This document shows, piece by piece, positions 45,701 to 59,500 of a DNA stretch of 64,000 nt. Made by a program: the position numbers and the translations under genes. The DNA comes from Prunella strophiata. Lineage: Eukaryota > Chordata > Aves > Passeriformes > Prunellidae. Below the pieces are notes generated by a model. It had not been told where the DNA came from. It did no database searches and was given only the letters and a program-made list of their open reading frames with translations. Location: the NCBI GenBank assembly GCA_036583965.1, contig JAZBQD010000033.1, positions 19,243,446 to 19,307,445 on the forward strand, read 5' to 3'. Every line of letters begins with the position of its first letter. The first letter of the stretch is position 1.

Positions 45701-47666
45701 AAAGCCCAATTGCCTAAAACCACTACACACACTTTAATCATGCAATCCATATAAATATATTATTCATTCACCAAACACATGGAAATTGTATTTTTGTTGA
45801 AAGCCTGAAGGAGGATTGTCCATTTATATCTGAGCCACATCTGATTTGTTGGGACACAGACTGCACTGTGCACACCCTGGCAGGGGTAACATGGGACAGG
45901 GATGCTCTATGAAGCTGACCCCAAAGGTCAAACATCCTTCAGGATGCTGTTGTGAGCAACTTTAGGGTTTTAACTCTCTGACAACTGAGAAGAAAATCCC
46001 CAGCACCTGCCCAGTGCTCAGTCTGCTTCCACCAGTTCAACACATGCAGCACAGGCTGAAAAATACACAGCCTCAGCTGCCCTCCAGGAGAACCCACTCA
46101 GAAATTGTTCACAGAGAAAGTGTCAAATCAATTCGGGGGTAGGGGAAGCCAAGATTTTAGTTTTCCTCACAACCAATTCAACCAAAGTAGAAAAACTGTA
46201 AAATTCATCAGAGGAGTGAACTGAATGTTCATCTCTGTTGAGAACATGACTGAAAACATGGGGCAGATTCACCCCTGACTCAGCTCAGCTGCTGGTGTCA
46301 GCTTGTTTGCTCTGCTACATTGCTGAGCACAGCTTTCAGCCGCAGCACCAGCCTGCACACCTGAAGAAGGTAAGAACAGAGAGGAAAGGTCATGACAGCA
46401 GCAGACAGTGGCCTGAACAGCCCCAGGAGTGCTCCTGACCAACTATGTGCCCTCCAGCTCTGTTTGGCTGAGGAGCGTTGACAAAAAGGATTCTGAATAG
46501 CAGAGGAAGGAAACCTCAGAGTTTGGCTGAGTTTCTAATTAGTGAGCAGGGATGCTTAAACTGAACAGAAGAGTTGTTGTAGAACTCCATCTCCTTACTT
46601 GTGAACCCTCCAGGATTCCTTGCTAGTCTTTGTCAGGTTTATAATCATAAATTACCTTGTTCCTTTATTGTATGATGATGTTCTGAAGAGATCTCTCATT
46701 TCCTCAGGCTTTCCTTTATGAAGTTTTGTAATCAGGGTTTGGGCAAGAATTTCAGCGGTATTGATTGTGGCCCAGGGCATTTCCTGGACTAATGACAGGC
46801 TGGAAGAGCTGATGGCTCCCAGCTCTGCCTTGATCCAGTAACCCCAAGGAGGTTTAAACTCTCCAGGACGCACCCAGTGCCAGAGCAGTTAATGTGAAGG
46901 AATTTCAGTGGGACACTTAAGTCAACAGCAACGAAACAAACCTTCTTTTATCCCTTACAGAAGTAGGAGGAAATACTAATTTGAATGGGCTGGTAATGAT
47001 GTTTAGATAGTTCCAGAGGAATTTAGCAGCCCTAGCAGGAAGCACAGCAGGAAATCTCTCCTTTGCCATGCAGCATGCCTCAGAAACACAGATGTTTGGA
47101 AAGAAGGGGGTTTAGTTCCCTAAGAAAGTAATGATTTGGGGTATAAATTAGGCAAATGGAGTTTTTAACTTCTAAATGAAGCACCTTGTTTGGTGTTGTT
47201 ACTGTGGTTTCACACAGCAGGGACTGGGTGAATAATTTTGCTCATTCCAGCTTCAGACTGCCTCCAGCTCAGACTGTCCAGGGTGCAGCTCAGTGTAACT
47301 TCACAACACACCAAGAGAAACACATTCACATGAACTGTTCAATTCCCTCAGTCCTTGCTCCCTGTCAAAAATCTACATCACTCAGATCACACACAAAATT
47401 CCAACGATTTATTTCAATTCTATCTTGCTAATTAAAAGTAGCGAGTCCCTCACGTATGTGTTCATCAGGATGAATGACACTTCTGCAATACCTGCCAGCA
47501 CTGCTACTGAAGTCACCTTCAAACAAGGCAACACTTGAAAATAATTGTAAACTATGGCAGAAGTGTCTTGCTTTCACCTAAAGCTGGGGTTTGACCCTGT
47601 GCCCACTGAAGCCTACAGGCACCGCCTCCTCCTTTACTGAAAATTTGAGCACAAAGCCCTTGAATC

Positions 47667-48035
47667 AGAATCACAGAATCCTTAAGGTTTCTGTGGAAAA
47701 GACCTGAGGTCAAGTCCAACCATCAGGCCAGCACCACCACCACTAAACCATGTCCCACCTGTTGCATCCATACCTGTTTTGGAACACTTCCATGGATGGG
47801 GACTCCACCACTGCCCAGGACAGCCTTTTCTAGTGCTTGACAACCCTCTCCATCAATAAATTTTTCCCTAATATCCAATCCAAACCTCCCTGGCACAACT
47901 TGAGGCTATTTTCCCTTGTTCCCTGGGAGCAGAGCCCGACAGGCAATTCCTCCTGTCAGGGAATTGTGGAGAAACAGAAGGTTCTTCCTGAGCCTCCTTT
48001 TCTCCAGGCTGAGCAACTCCAGTTCAGCCTGGGGT
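47667..48035 (-). mobile_element. CR1 LINE 3' fragment (about 370 bp)
   Basis: Starts cagaatcacagaatccttaa and continues through aagtccaaccatcaggccag, ttttccctaatatccaatcc, aggctattttcccttgttcc and ctccttttctccaggctgag. This is the reverse complement of an avian CR1 3' region and the longest single copy seen here. There is internal divergence near 47940-47970. Confidence 0.88.
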
Positions 48036-51000
48036 TGTTTATACACAGAGTAAATATAAACATATTAATATTTAGGCCAGTCCTTAGTGCAGCAGCACTG
48101 ATGGAGCTCAGCCACGTGCTGAAGGTCCACTGCTGACCCCAGTCCTGCCGAGGCACAGCAAGAACGGGTGGGACAGTGATTCCTGCAGGGAACAGCCAAC
48201 AAGCAACAACTGCATGAACAACATATGAAACAATCAGGAGGATGTTGTGGACAGATCAGCATTTCAGCCTGTTATGGATCAGCATTTCAGGCTGAATCTG
48301 TCTCTACAGAAACTCTCTGAGCTGCAGGGACAGTCCCAGTCCCTCTCCCTCTCCCGTGTGCCCACCACTGCAGCAAGCACAAGCACGGCTGCAAGGACAG
48401 AGCTGGCATCAGGCTCTGCTCAGACCCCTCCTGCTGCTCCTGAGCAGCCAGAGACAGACAGATGTGCTCTGGGACAGGTTCCACACCCCACATGCACAAC
48501 CTGAAACACGCACAAGCTAAACCCCAGCTGCAGCTCCATCTCTTGCAGTGGACTCTGGCTCACACTTCCTACTTGGACAACACAGGCTGCAGCCACTTGT
48601 AAAGGAATTTACGTTCCCAATCACATTCCAGTTTGGAATCAGAGATGAAGAGAGAGAAAAGGCACTGACTTGTGAAAAGCTCCAACTATGTGATTTAAAT
48701 GTGTTTTGGAGCATTTGGGATAAGGCAGCAAATTCTAATGGAGGGTGGAGGAGTCTTCATCTCTCCCACAGACTCATTACTGTTACTTTCTGCAAGGAGA
48801 CACCTAAAACAGAGTAAAGGAAAATATTAAAAGAGGCCGAACTTCACATACCACTTCATCAATGCTTTTCCAAAAAACCCCAGTCTTTATTACTTGTGTG
48901 TAAATAAGTGGAGTGCACTTCTCAGCTTCTCTCTCCTTCAATATTCAACCACACGCCGGGAAAGCAACATCCATTCCCACACAGCACTTGTGCAAATTAT
49001 AAGTGAATGATCAAAATATCAGGATGGTTGAATTCTGAAGGTTTTTACCCAGGTTTCTAGTTCAGGGTGCTAGCAGCTTGTGATGAGAGTAAAGCCTTAG
49101 TGCTGCCCAGAGACTGTTGAAAATAAGATCCATATGAGGCCCTTTGTGGTGACGCAGCAATGAGAAAGGAACAAAGTGTCTGGATACTTAAAGGCAGACA
49201 AGTCTGGACATTGCTGGAAAAAGACAATAACTTGCTGAGTCATCAGCCAGGAGAAGGGACAGAAGTGGTTGGAACACTGGGCTCTGGGTGCCTGAGAGGG
49301 TTTGGAGCACCACCAAGTTGTGCACAACCACACACCCAAGCACAACACTGAGGAAGGCCACAATACTTCACATTTTTCTCAGAATTTAATTCAATAACAC
49401 AAAATAGGTATTTCCTAAACTACTCCATAGAAACAGATCTGTTACAAACTACTCCATAGAAGCAGGACCCTGCATACTATTTGCTCTCTCCAGCAGTTGT
49501 TACAACTTTGACTTCTTGCTGCTGAGATCTATTTTGTTTTTATTTGTGTTCAGCAGTTACACCTTTCTCTGCTGTGTCTGCAACCACAAATGGATGTGAA
49601 ATGGATCTTTAAAAGCAAGATACAAAACTAGGGAGCACTGACAAGCAAACCCACAGATCTCAGTAAAGTGCCAGTGGCATCCCCTCATTTTCCTCATCAG
49701 ATGCAATTTCTTCCTATTAACCTCCCAGAAGTCCTCTTGTCCTGAGAATGGGCTCTGACAAACCCAGCAGCACATCCTGCACATCCCAAATGGGACCCTG
49801 GAGGCAGGAAAGGATCCTGAGTTGATCCAGCGTTCCTCTGGGAAGCACCCTCCTTACCTGGGCCAGGCTCCAGGTCACATTTACACCCACTAAGCCTCAT
49901 CTCAAAATCCAACCCCTGTGAGGGGAAATCCTCTCTTCCCCGAGAAAAACTCAAACCCTTTGAGACTTCAGGGGTGAAACTGCTGCACTGCAGACTTGAT
50001 CTCTGGCACCATGGGCTGTCCCCTGACACCCAGGAGCTGCCACAGCACTCCCCTGCCTCCCCTGCCCCATCACCCCTGAACTGCCCAGAGCCCAGTGGGA
50101 AGGACTGGGAGCAGCGTGTGGGGTGCCACGGGACAGGACAGCACGTTCTGGGCAGGGGCTGGGCGCCAGCCAGACCCCTCCCTGCAAGGAATGCATCTTT
50201 CCCCATCAGGGGAGAGGAAACTTTTCAAAGTTCAGCTTTGAACTTGCTGCTTCTCTCAGCCAACAAACACTGGTGGTGAACTGTCAGCTGTTTCCCCATC
50301 ACTGCAAAACATCAGCTTTCACATGGAACAGAGCCACACAGTGGGGAGAGGACTGCTCCCCACTACTACAGAGCTGGAAATACAGGTCACAATCTGACCT
50401 CTCTGCCACTCTCTGTAAATCTGCAGTGGGAAAGAAGAGGGGTGGAGGGAAGGTGAGATATAAATGGTGATAGCAGTGCATCAACACATACCCCTGCAGT
50501 GTCTGCAAACCAAAACAAAAGCCTGAAACCCTTCTCACATCAGACAGGGGAGTCCTTATAACAGTTTGAAGTAAAATCTCAATATTTTCAACACATTAAT
50601 GTTCTGGAAGGCAACTGACCCAACCAGCACAAGCTGCAGGTATCTAAGATGCATTCTGATTTGAAGGATTTTCCACTCCTTCCCACAGATAAAATAAAGC
50701 TTTCTGAGGTCTAACTGTCCCTGTGGCTCTGATGTTCAGCACAGGGTCATGGGAGAAGGTTTTTCTGTAAGAGCAGTACAGTTAAAGGCTGAAGTTGCCA
50801 GGCAGGGGCAGCTCCAGAGCTGTGGGACAAGAACTGGGAGCTGTGCTCCCTTCAGCAAGGGTAAGGACCACCAACAGAGTGTATTGGCAAGGCTGCTTTT
50901 AGGGAGGAGTTGTTTGTTTATAAACTCAAGTAAAATGTACTGCAACCACATTATAGTGAAAGATTGGCTATCTGACAAAAGCCAGTATAAACCCTCTTGG

Positions 51001-51423
51001 GATCACAAGCTTTCTAGGCAATTTGTTACAAAAGCTCTCATAAAAAATACGAATATTCCATTTTCAATAACAGAAAAGTGCCATCCACATCTTCCAGGTT
51101 AGGACCCCTCTCTTCAATCTTCTTGTGTGAAGCAGATTGCAGGAGCAGAGGCAGGGCTGTCACAAAGGGATGGCCCCACAGTGACAAAAGCAGAAGTGAC
51201 CCAGCTGCTGGGACAGACAGGAGTAACTATAGCAGCCTCACAGCACTAACAGTCTCATCTGTGTCCAGCTGGAGTCCTGCAGCTCTCACCCTTTTCCTCT
51301 CTAGAGTCCCTTAGTCTTTTCCCTTTCCTACCTGCACACATTATCCCTACTTTTCTTGACCCTTTTTCCTTATGTCCCCCTCAAATGCTATCTCTTTTCC
51401 CACAGCTCTTCAGAAAATCTCCA

Positions 51424-51437
51424 ACCAAAAAAAAAAA

Positions 51438-51468
<31 letters not shown>

Positions 51469-51542
51469 AACCACCACCACCAACAACAACAACAACAAAA
51501 AAAAACAAACAAAACAAACAAAAAACCCCACCCAAACAAATC
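51424..51542 (+). repeat. Poly(A) and CAA/CCA compound microsatellite
   Basis: A run followed by accacc and caacaacaac triplets, then further A/C runs. It contains almost no G or T for about 110 bp. It could be the tail of a decayed retroposon, but no body is recognised next to it. Confidence 0.9.
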
Positions 51543-51748
51543 CATTTCCCTCCAAGTTAGGACACAAAACAACAATCCAGCAAGGCCACCACTACTTATT
51601 TCTCGCCCAGTCTGCCTTTCGCAGCCCAAATCTCTGTGCACATCCACTCGCTGACTGGGCAGAGGTTCTGCTTTCAGTCAGGACCAGAGCTCAGAGTGCT
51701 CTCCCAAGTGCCATGAACCCTGAGTTTGTGTTCCACAGCTACTGGGGA

Positions 51749-51961
51749 AGAGCAGATGCCCTATCCTGTTGGAGAGCAGATCCCTTGTCCTGCTGGAGAG
51801 CAGACCCTTATCCTGTTTTAGAGCAGATCCCTTATCCTGTTTTAGAGCAGATCCCTTATCCTGTTTTAGAGCAGATCCCTTATCCTGTTTTAGAGCAGAC
51901 CCTTATCCTGTTTTAGAGCAGATCCTTTATCCTGTTTCAGAGCAGATCCCCAGTCCTGCTG
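51749..51961 (+). repeat. 24-bp minisatellite, about 9 copies
   Basis: Nine adjacent copies of a 23-24-bp unit, each beginning agagcagatc or agagcagac and ending cctgtttt or cctgctgg. The three central copies (about 51819-51890) are identical; the outer copies diverge, as in slippage-driven expansion. Because 24 is divisible by three, each frame repeats an 8-residue peptide, but nothing supports translation. Confidence 0.92.
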
Positions 51962-53731
51962 GCAGCACCTGCACGTGCTGTGTCTGTGCTGCGCCACCCC
52001 ACTGCACAATTCCCGTGTGCAGCCCGGGAGCCAGGGGGTGAAATCAGAGTAACGTGACACTTGCACTGAATCCATGCAATTGGAATAGATCTCATTCCTG
52101 TGCAGCAGCTCACTGACTTCTCAATGACTTCTAATTCCCACTGTCAGCACAGGAACTGACTGGCACCACAGCCCGAGTTAACATTTCAGGAACCTGAGAG
52201 AACATGGAAACCTGAGTTCAGAGCTTCATGAATTCCCAGCAATGTTAAAATGTTCACATTTACAGTGCATGCAGTGTGAAGCACCACTGCCTCATGCAGT
52301 GTAACCACTTCTGACTGAAGGCTAATTACTTTTCCTCACCATCATCTGCTACAGTTATGAGCAACAGAACTCCATGCACTTGATTCATGGAGGAAAGTTA
52401 TTTCTTTAGGAAGTAATGTTCAATACTGAACAGAGTGAAAAGAAGCCTCCTAAATACAATTCTGCTTTCCACATCCTTTTATCTCTACCAATGTTCCCAT
52501 GTCATAGTTGCCTAATTACCTGTGAGTGGAAAAACTGCTTAGTCACTTCCAGCTTTCCAAGGCTTCATGTCAATTTACAATGACACAAACAGGCTTAATG
52601 ACATCAACTATCACTGAGAATCAGTCATAAAAAAAGGGGTTTTTTTGCAAACCTCTGTACAGTACACTTGGTACAAAAAAACCAACTGCAAATGAGGAAA
52701 ATACACTGGCATTTAAACACAGAAGGTTACATTAATTCCCAAGAATCAGCAACTGCCTTCAAACAAAATTACCCCAAAAGCCCAACCTGACCAGTTCCTC
52801 TGCCAACACTGTGTAGATCCAACTCAAACAGAAACACCATGGACAGGTAAAACTTTCCAAATGCTATTTCCACATAATAACTCCAAAACACTTGATGTGT
52901 TTAAAAAGTCAATTAAATTTGATATGTTTGCTTGACATCCAGTGATATTTGCTAAAAGGAAAGAGTCAGCCTTTTTAACTCTTGATGTAGTATTTTCCCA
53001 ATCCTGTTTGGTGCACAGAAAAAAGTTACAAACTAAATTTAGGAACTGTGTACCCAGCACCATGCAGCACCAGCCCTGTTGGAGGAATGCAAGGGATCGG
53101 ACATTCTACTGAGCTATAATCACTGATAATTGTTTTAATTGCTGATTGCAGGCACAACTCCAGTTATATCTCCACAAATGCCCAGCCTGTCCCGATTCTT
53201 ACACACTGAAATGCATCCACTTTTCTAGCAACAATTTTATGACTTTAAATTCTGAGGACAGGCTGACCTGACATCAATTAGAATGGCTTCAAGTTGAGGA
53301 TGCTTTCCCTTCAACATGGCCATAATTTAAATCCCAGCAGTCTAACTCACAATAATCTCTCTTTATGCGTATCTTGAAAATCTCCTCAATGCCTTAAGAA
53401 GTGTTTGGGCTGCTAGCAAGAGCTATCATTCCCATCTCTAAAGATATGTACAGCACAGCTCAGGTCATCTTCACATCAGACAGATCTCAGATGACTTTTT
53501 CCTACCTTTTTGCTACCTCAGATAAACAAATGGGTCCATCACACATCACCTTCACAGAATACTTTTTTTCTTTTTCAAAGCAGGACCCATGCCAACATGC
53601 ATTTTTTATAGTTTTCAACTGTTTTATCTCTTAATAGTGGTAATCTTCACTTACCAGAGCTGGAGCAATACAAGTTCCCCCTTCCAAATCTTCTTCCCCC
53701 ATATAAGAAAAAGGTGATTTTTCATGTTTTA

Positions 53732-53803
53732 CAGAATCACGGAATCATTTTGGTTGGAGGAGACCTTCAAGACCATCAAGTCCAACCACTACCCCAAAAA
53801 CTA
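53732..53803 (-). mobile_element. CR1 LINE 3' terminal fragment (short)
   Basis: acagaatcacggaatcattt followed by ggttggaggagaccttcaag and accatcaagtccaaccacta, the reverse complement of the last 70 bp or so of a CR1. Confidence 0.82.
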
Positions 53804-54432
53804 CGTTCATTTTCTCTTTGTAGCTGGCAGGATTTGAGGAATGCAGGGTACAGGGATGATGGCAAAAGACAAAAGTGTGGTGGGGCTGATGTCCCCTGGG
53901 CTGTGACAGCAGCAGGGAGGGCCCTGCTCCTGCAGCCAGCAAGGCCAAAGGTCCCGGAGGAGTTCCTGCTCCATGTCACTCCCTGGAGCGATGCCTGCCA
54001 GCCCTCCTGCCAAAAGCCTCGTGCCAAAAGCCTGGCTGGTGCCAAGCCACAGGGAGGGGAGGTTGCAGCCATGGCTCTGCAACCAGTGCCAAAATTTCAG
54101 CAGTGCCAAAATTCCCTGGAGCTGCGTGGCTGGACACACCCGGGCCCTGGGATGACCCTCCAGCTTGGAATGGTTCCCAGTGCTGGTCCCAGGGCAGAGT
54201 CCAGCCCCTGCCAGGGCTGGGGACACTGCAGGGCTCCAGAGCAGCCCACACTGCTCCTCCAGCTGGGAGGGGGCCAGCAGATCACCCCCTCCACACTGGA
54301 GCTGTCCTTCTCAGCCATCCCAGCTGAGCAGGAGCTGGTGCAGACTGTGTGCCTCATTAGCTTGATTTATCAGAGTCCATCAGCATTCCCACCTCCCTGA
54401 GACCTGGCTCAGCCAGCTCCAGCTCACAGGTA

Positions 54433-54505
54433 TGAGCACTCTCAGTGAGGATTTACCCCCACACAGGAATGAGCACTCCCAGTGAGGATTTACCTCCACA
54501 CACCT
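54433..54505 (+). repeat. Two-copy direct repeat of about 36 bp
   Basis: The segment atgagcactctcagtgagga plus tttacccccacacagga recurs immediately as atgagcactcccagtgagga plus tttacctccacacacct. Only two copies are present, with a few mismatches. Confidence 0.85.
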
Positions 54506-55671
54506 ATGAGTTTATTTCAGCAGAGGAGGAAAAAAACAAAGAAAGAGGCCAGCCATGTGTCCTGTTTGAGCCACTTTCTACAGCTTAACTGGACAGTGTG
54601 AAAAATGAAAATCTGCCCTGTCTCATAGCACATGGCTTCTGAATGACATTCCCAAGGAATACATTTGTAAATAAATTGTAATTGGAGTAAACTGAAGGAC
54701 AAAAAGGCTTAAAAAAAAGAGCAATGCCCTGGCAAGAAGCCAACAAAAAGTAAGAACTACACCTATGGCTATGCTTCTTTCTGACTCTTCCTTAAAAAGT
54801 GGATATTGACCAAAAATCCCCCACACTTTACTTACTATTCTGAGTTTCCTTGAAAATATCTGAGATTTTGCACTGCCAAATATTCCTGTGTTTGTAAAAC
54901 AGAGAGGAAGCTACAATTACTTGCCCATTTCTATCTCCTTAAGCCAATACTCTTTTTTTTTCCTATTTCCCATAGGATTTCACAAGCTGCAAATGATGGA
55001 AGTGAGTTTTTTACCAGTAGGGATTGATGCTGTTCATCATAACCCAGAACCCGGAGGTAAGTCACTGTGTGTACAGTAATTGTTTGTAGGAAAAGCAGCC
55101 TTAAAACTGAATGACAACTGAATTAGGGGTGCTGGGTACACCTTCCATCACCCCACTCTCTGTTCCATAAGCCTCATGGCAGCTTTAAGCCCTGTGTGAT
55201 GAAATGCTGGTGGCTTTCCCAGACTGGAAGAAGAGAGCTTTTAATTTTCCTTCCTGGCTGAAGAGGAATGACCTTTCATTTGAGCATGCCAAAGTGCAGG
55301 CAATTCCCACAGTCCTGTGCAAGCCTCTCTGCTACTCACTGCTCCCTCAACCCCACATGTTATCTATAGGTTTTGCAGCAGGGACTTTTAATTATAAATT
55401 TCTAGTTAGAAAAAGCAAAAAAAAAAAACCCCAAAACTAAAAGCTGTTGGGGAACCCCACTGGATCAGCACACAGACACTCTCCTCTGCTCTTCTGGCTT
55501 TTCCCTTTCCACAGGGCGTGTGAAAGAGAAATGCCCCACAGAGCTGCAAATCCCTAAACCAACCTCAAGTCTCATACACTGTGTTCAATCCAGAGCCTGC
55601 AGGAGGAGCACCAGCTTTGCCTGGCTTTGAAATCCCATCCCACAGAGAAGCTTCCAGGCTCTAGCAAAAGG

Positions 55672-55918
55672 AATCATGGAATCATTAAGTTTGGAAAAGT
55701 CCAGCCATCAGTCCAGCACCACCCTGTTCCCCATGAAGCCAGTCCCCAAGTGGCACATCCACACGTGTTTTGGAACACATTCAGGTGATTCCACCACTGT
55801 CCTGGGCAGCCTGCTCCCATGCCTGACAACTCTTTCCATGGAGAAATTTTTCCTAATATCAAACCTAAACCTCCCCTGGTGTAACTTGTGGCTGTTTCCC
55901 TCAGAATGGAGGAGTTTC
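55672..55918 (-). mobile_element. CR1 LINE 3' fragment, left arm of an inverted pair
   Basis: Starts gaatcatggaatcattaagt and continues with agcaccaccctgttcccca, atttttcctaatatcaaacc and ggtgtaacttgtggctgttt, all reverse complement of a CR1 tail. It is followed directly by a second CR1 in the opposite orientation. Confidence 0.88.
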
Positions 55919-55924
55919 CTCTTC

Positions 55925-56157
55925 CCTAAGCTGCACCAAGGGAAATACAGGTTGGATATTAGGAAAAAAGTTTTTTGCAGAAGGGATGATAAAGTTCTGG
56001 AATGGCCTTCCTGGGGAGGCGGTGGTGTCACTATCCCTGGATGTGTTTAAAAAAAGACTGGATGTGGCACTGGGTGCCACGGTTTACTTGAGGTGTTAGG
56101 GCTGGGTTGGACTTGATGATCTTGAAGGTCTCTTCCAACCCTGTGATTCTGTGATAT
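55925..56157 (+). mobile_element. CR1 LINE 3' fragment, right arm of an inverted pair
   Basis: Contains aagctgcaccaagggaaata, caggttggatattaggaaaa, tctggaatggccttcctggg and gggttggacttgatgatctt, and ends ccaaccctgtgattctgtga, a sense CR1 tail with its terminal repeat. It lies head-to-head with the copy at 55672-55918. Confidence 0.9.
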
Positions 56158-56484
56158 TCTCTGATCTGCTGTGGAACCTGTACCACCCAGCACTGAGGGA
56201 CTGAGAGCCCAGGTACTGAATTCACCTCTTACAATTCTGCTCAGTTCCCTTCCTTCTTTTCAGACAACTTCAGCTGCACATATGCAGTATTTCAGCAACA
56301 CTAAGTTAAATCCCAGCTAGTCCATCAGTTAATAAACCACTTTTATTTCCCACACAGAAACATCATGTTGCTCATCTTCTGTTTCAGTCACATACATCCT
56401 TGTCACAGAAAAATACCTCTGTTTGCCTTTCCCCTTCCAAAACCAGGTATTACAGTGTCATAAGGCATCCCCTAACAGGGAACA

Positions 56485-56575
56485 ATTTTTTCCCAATATC
56501 TAATCTAAATCTGCTCTTTTTTAGTTTAAAAACACTCCCCCTTGTCCTATCATGATCTACCCATGTAAAAAGTCA
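56485..56575 (-). mobile_element. CR1 LINE internal 3' fragment
   Basis: ttttttcccaatatctaatc, ctaaatctgctctttttta and cccccttgtcctatcatgat correspond to a more internal part of the CR1 tail in reverse orientation. It may be the remainder of an older copy. Confidence 0.8.
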
Positions 56576-59500
56576 CTATTCACAAAACAGAAAATCATTT
56601 AAGAGGTTTGTTCTGGCTGTGTAAATTCTATCTAGCACCAAATACACAGTAAAAGAAATATCTCTAAAGAGAAAGGTTCTTATTCTTCTTTTAGCTGGGG
56701 TATTTAAACTCAAGCTTCATTAAAACCAGTGGAAACTACCACAGCAGGCTGATACCTATCCAAGAGATAACAACTTCCATTTGTAAAAACAAAGCCCTGA
56801 AGTGTCAACCCACAGTTTCAGAGTGATAGAGAAACCTGCTTATCTGCTCATTGAAAGACAATTCAGAAATAAATTCCTCATTCTGATGAACCAAATTACT
56901 AGCAGAGAGCTATTAAATGCTACTAAATAAATCTCTGCAAGCCTCAGACTCTTATTTTCTTGATTGCATATGTAATAAATACCAAGAGCTCGAGGTAATA
57001 CAACATACAAGAGGACTGAATCATTTTTTGGCCATAGGAAAGGAGATAATTTTAAATTGTTATGTAATCCTAACAGACTGACAGCTGAGGTAACCACCTC
57101 ATGACAATCTATCTAAGAAACTATATGAAGCATGGCATTGTACCAAAACTCCCCTCTCTGTCATCATTCATTCAAGTGAAAACTCTCATCCATGTGCAAC
57201 TTTTAATACTAGAAACTGCTTTCAGTATGGAAAGGAAAACTTTACCCAAATATGATCTAAGAAGCTTAAAGTACTGCCAGAAATAAGTGAAGTCAATTAA
57301 AAGTAAAGGGGCTCTGGTGCAGTGAGTCCCAGGTACATCCTCTGGTACAGGTGACAAGAGGGCAGCTCTATGGCAGTGCCAAGTCCATGGGCTTCACCTG
57401 AGTAATGAAAGCCCCAGACAAGTACAACCAGTTATATATTCACTGCAGTGCACCCTTTATTGAACACCAGGTTCCATTTTGCTCATAGGAGGGTGAGGTT
57501 GACTTCAAAAAGGAAAAGAAAGCTCCCCAACACCACCCAGGAGCTGGGGAATGAGCCTCCAGCCCAAACCTCACCTAGAGCAGCACAGAGGGAACACTGG
57601 GAGGAGAAAGAAAGGCTCATCTTGCCATATTCCTCCTTGCACACATCTCACAGGCCTCCTGGCAGGAAATTTAGTGTTTCTTCAGGATCAACAAATTCTT
57701 GTAGCCTTTAACAAGAAGCAGAGGGAAGTATCAACAGCCTATTTACAGCCAGGTCATTCTGATGGGAGTTACAGCTGGTTACACATGCACCCTCCTCTCC
57801 TTTAGCCCAAATGGCAAAGAGAGTCAGAAAAGGCTCTGTTGTATCCCCAGGGCTCACAAACATCTCCCCTGGCACCACAAATGTCACACCAGCCCTGCCT
57901 CATTCAGAGCTCTCTGGGGGCTCTGAATTCACACGTGGAACATTCTGTATGGACCTTATGGTACCTCAGAGCACTGCAGCTCTCCAAGCTCCAACAAAAA
58001 TGGCTTTGAATCCTGTGGTTTTGATGCTTAGTTCACCACTCACCCATCAGCCTTCTTAAAACCTTATATTTACCTATAAAATTCAGTAGCAGCAGCTCAG
58101 GCCTTGTTACAGAGGTGACTAGCTGAGAGGTACAGTCTCTCTGTTTAGGCAGTTGCACCCCATCACTTTTAACCCCTTGAACTTTAATTAAAGCTGTAGG
58201 AGGCACACATCAATTTGGGAATGTTTTATACAGGCAACCACTCACTAAAAGCCCTGAAAGGAAGAAAGATTGATTCCTCTCACAGATACACACAAGGACA
58301 GACACACACACTTTACAATCTGGGCTTCTCAGCTCCAGATCCAAGACTTGAGACAATCTGAAATTTTGACATGTGAATTTTTAACCAAAAACTTGTTAAA
58401 AATTTGAGTTAAATTTAAAAATGCAGCCAGGAGCACCAGTCATCTTTAGGCTGGAAGGAGGCTGAAGTGCTCTGCAGGAAAACACTCCCAGAGCTCCCCA
58501 GCAATGGGAGGAGATGCTGATACACAGGAGCGGAGTCAGATGGGGAACAGGCAGCTTGAGAGCATCTGCAGAGCAGAATGGATGAGAGCTCTGCTGTGAT
58601 GAGTCACCAGAGAGACGCAGGAAATGAGGATTACTCAAAACAGGAACCATTATCAGAGCAACATTATGTTTTATAATGGGAAATTAATGTTTTATTCAAG
58701 TGATATTTGCTAGATATAATTCCTTGTATCCAAGTGAGTCTAGAACTGCAGCTCCACCTTGGATCTGATTTTCTGCCCAGTTCTGAACTCCCCCAGTTGC
58801 ACAAACCTCTTGATTGGGCCTTTTCACAAGGCTGGGAAGCTGAATGTCATGAATGAGATTTATCATATAAAATGGGATGTAGACGTGGATGAACAGGGTT
58901 TTGGGGTTTTTAATAGATAAAAGTTCTATGGGAACAAACATTTATCCCAGTACATGGTATAAAAGATAAATAAGCACTATAAAATCTCCCATAGATTTTG
59001 AGAGGACTGAACCTCAAAGAATATCCAGCTCCAGCCTTATCCAGAAATGTAAACAGTTTAATTGGGTGGTTGCTGTCCACAGCCTGTAAGTAATTAAGCA
59101 CTAATTCTCTACCACCTACAGAGTGAGAAATTGGAGAGGAAACATGGAACATTGCTAAGTGTGCGCTTTTCAGTCAGATTCCTGCATCTCCATCCTCCTC
59201 ACCGAGCCCTGCAGACCTGCCTTCTCCATCCCAAACCCAGAGATGACACCAGAGATCCTCAAAGGCAGAAGGACAGATTGTTATCTCAAAATGAGGCATT
59301 TCCAGAGTCAGCTGCAATTGTCCCAAAACATCCATCCAACCAGAGGCTAGGGAGAAACATTCCCAATTCCCTCAAGTGGGGCTCTCATCTGTGATAACTA
59401 AATCCTTGAAAAGACCTTCATTCATTTCACCAAAACATTTTCCACATTATTTGCAGAGTTTTTTATCACTGAAAGAAGATGAAAGGCTTAGTTGCCTTAT

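Noticed and set aside
49697..50206. 169-codon minus-strand frame with several cysteines, considered as the missing FBLN2 N-terminal exon
   Set aside because: Cysteine spacing does not fit the FBLN2 N-terminal domain, there is no acidic tail or signal peptide, and no phase-1 donor site joins it to 39932.
53714..54400. 228-codon plus-strand open frame
   Set aside because: It starts within a CR1 tail and runs through GC-rich non-coding sequence. Opposite and shifted frames are open over the same stretch, and no protein family is recognisable.
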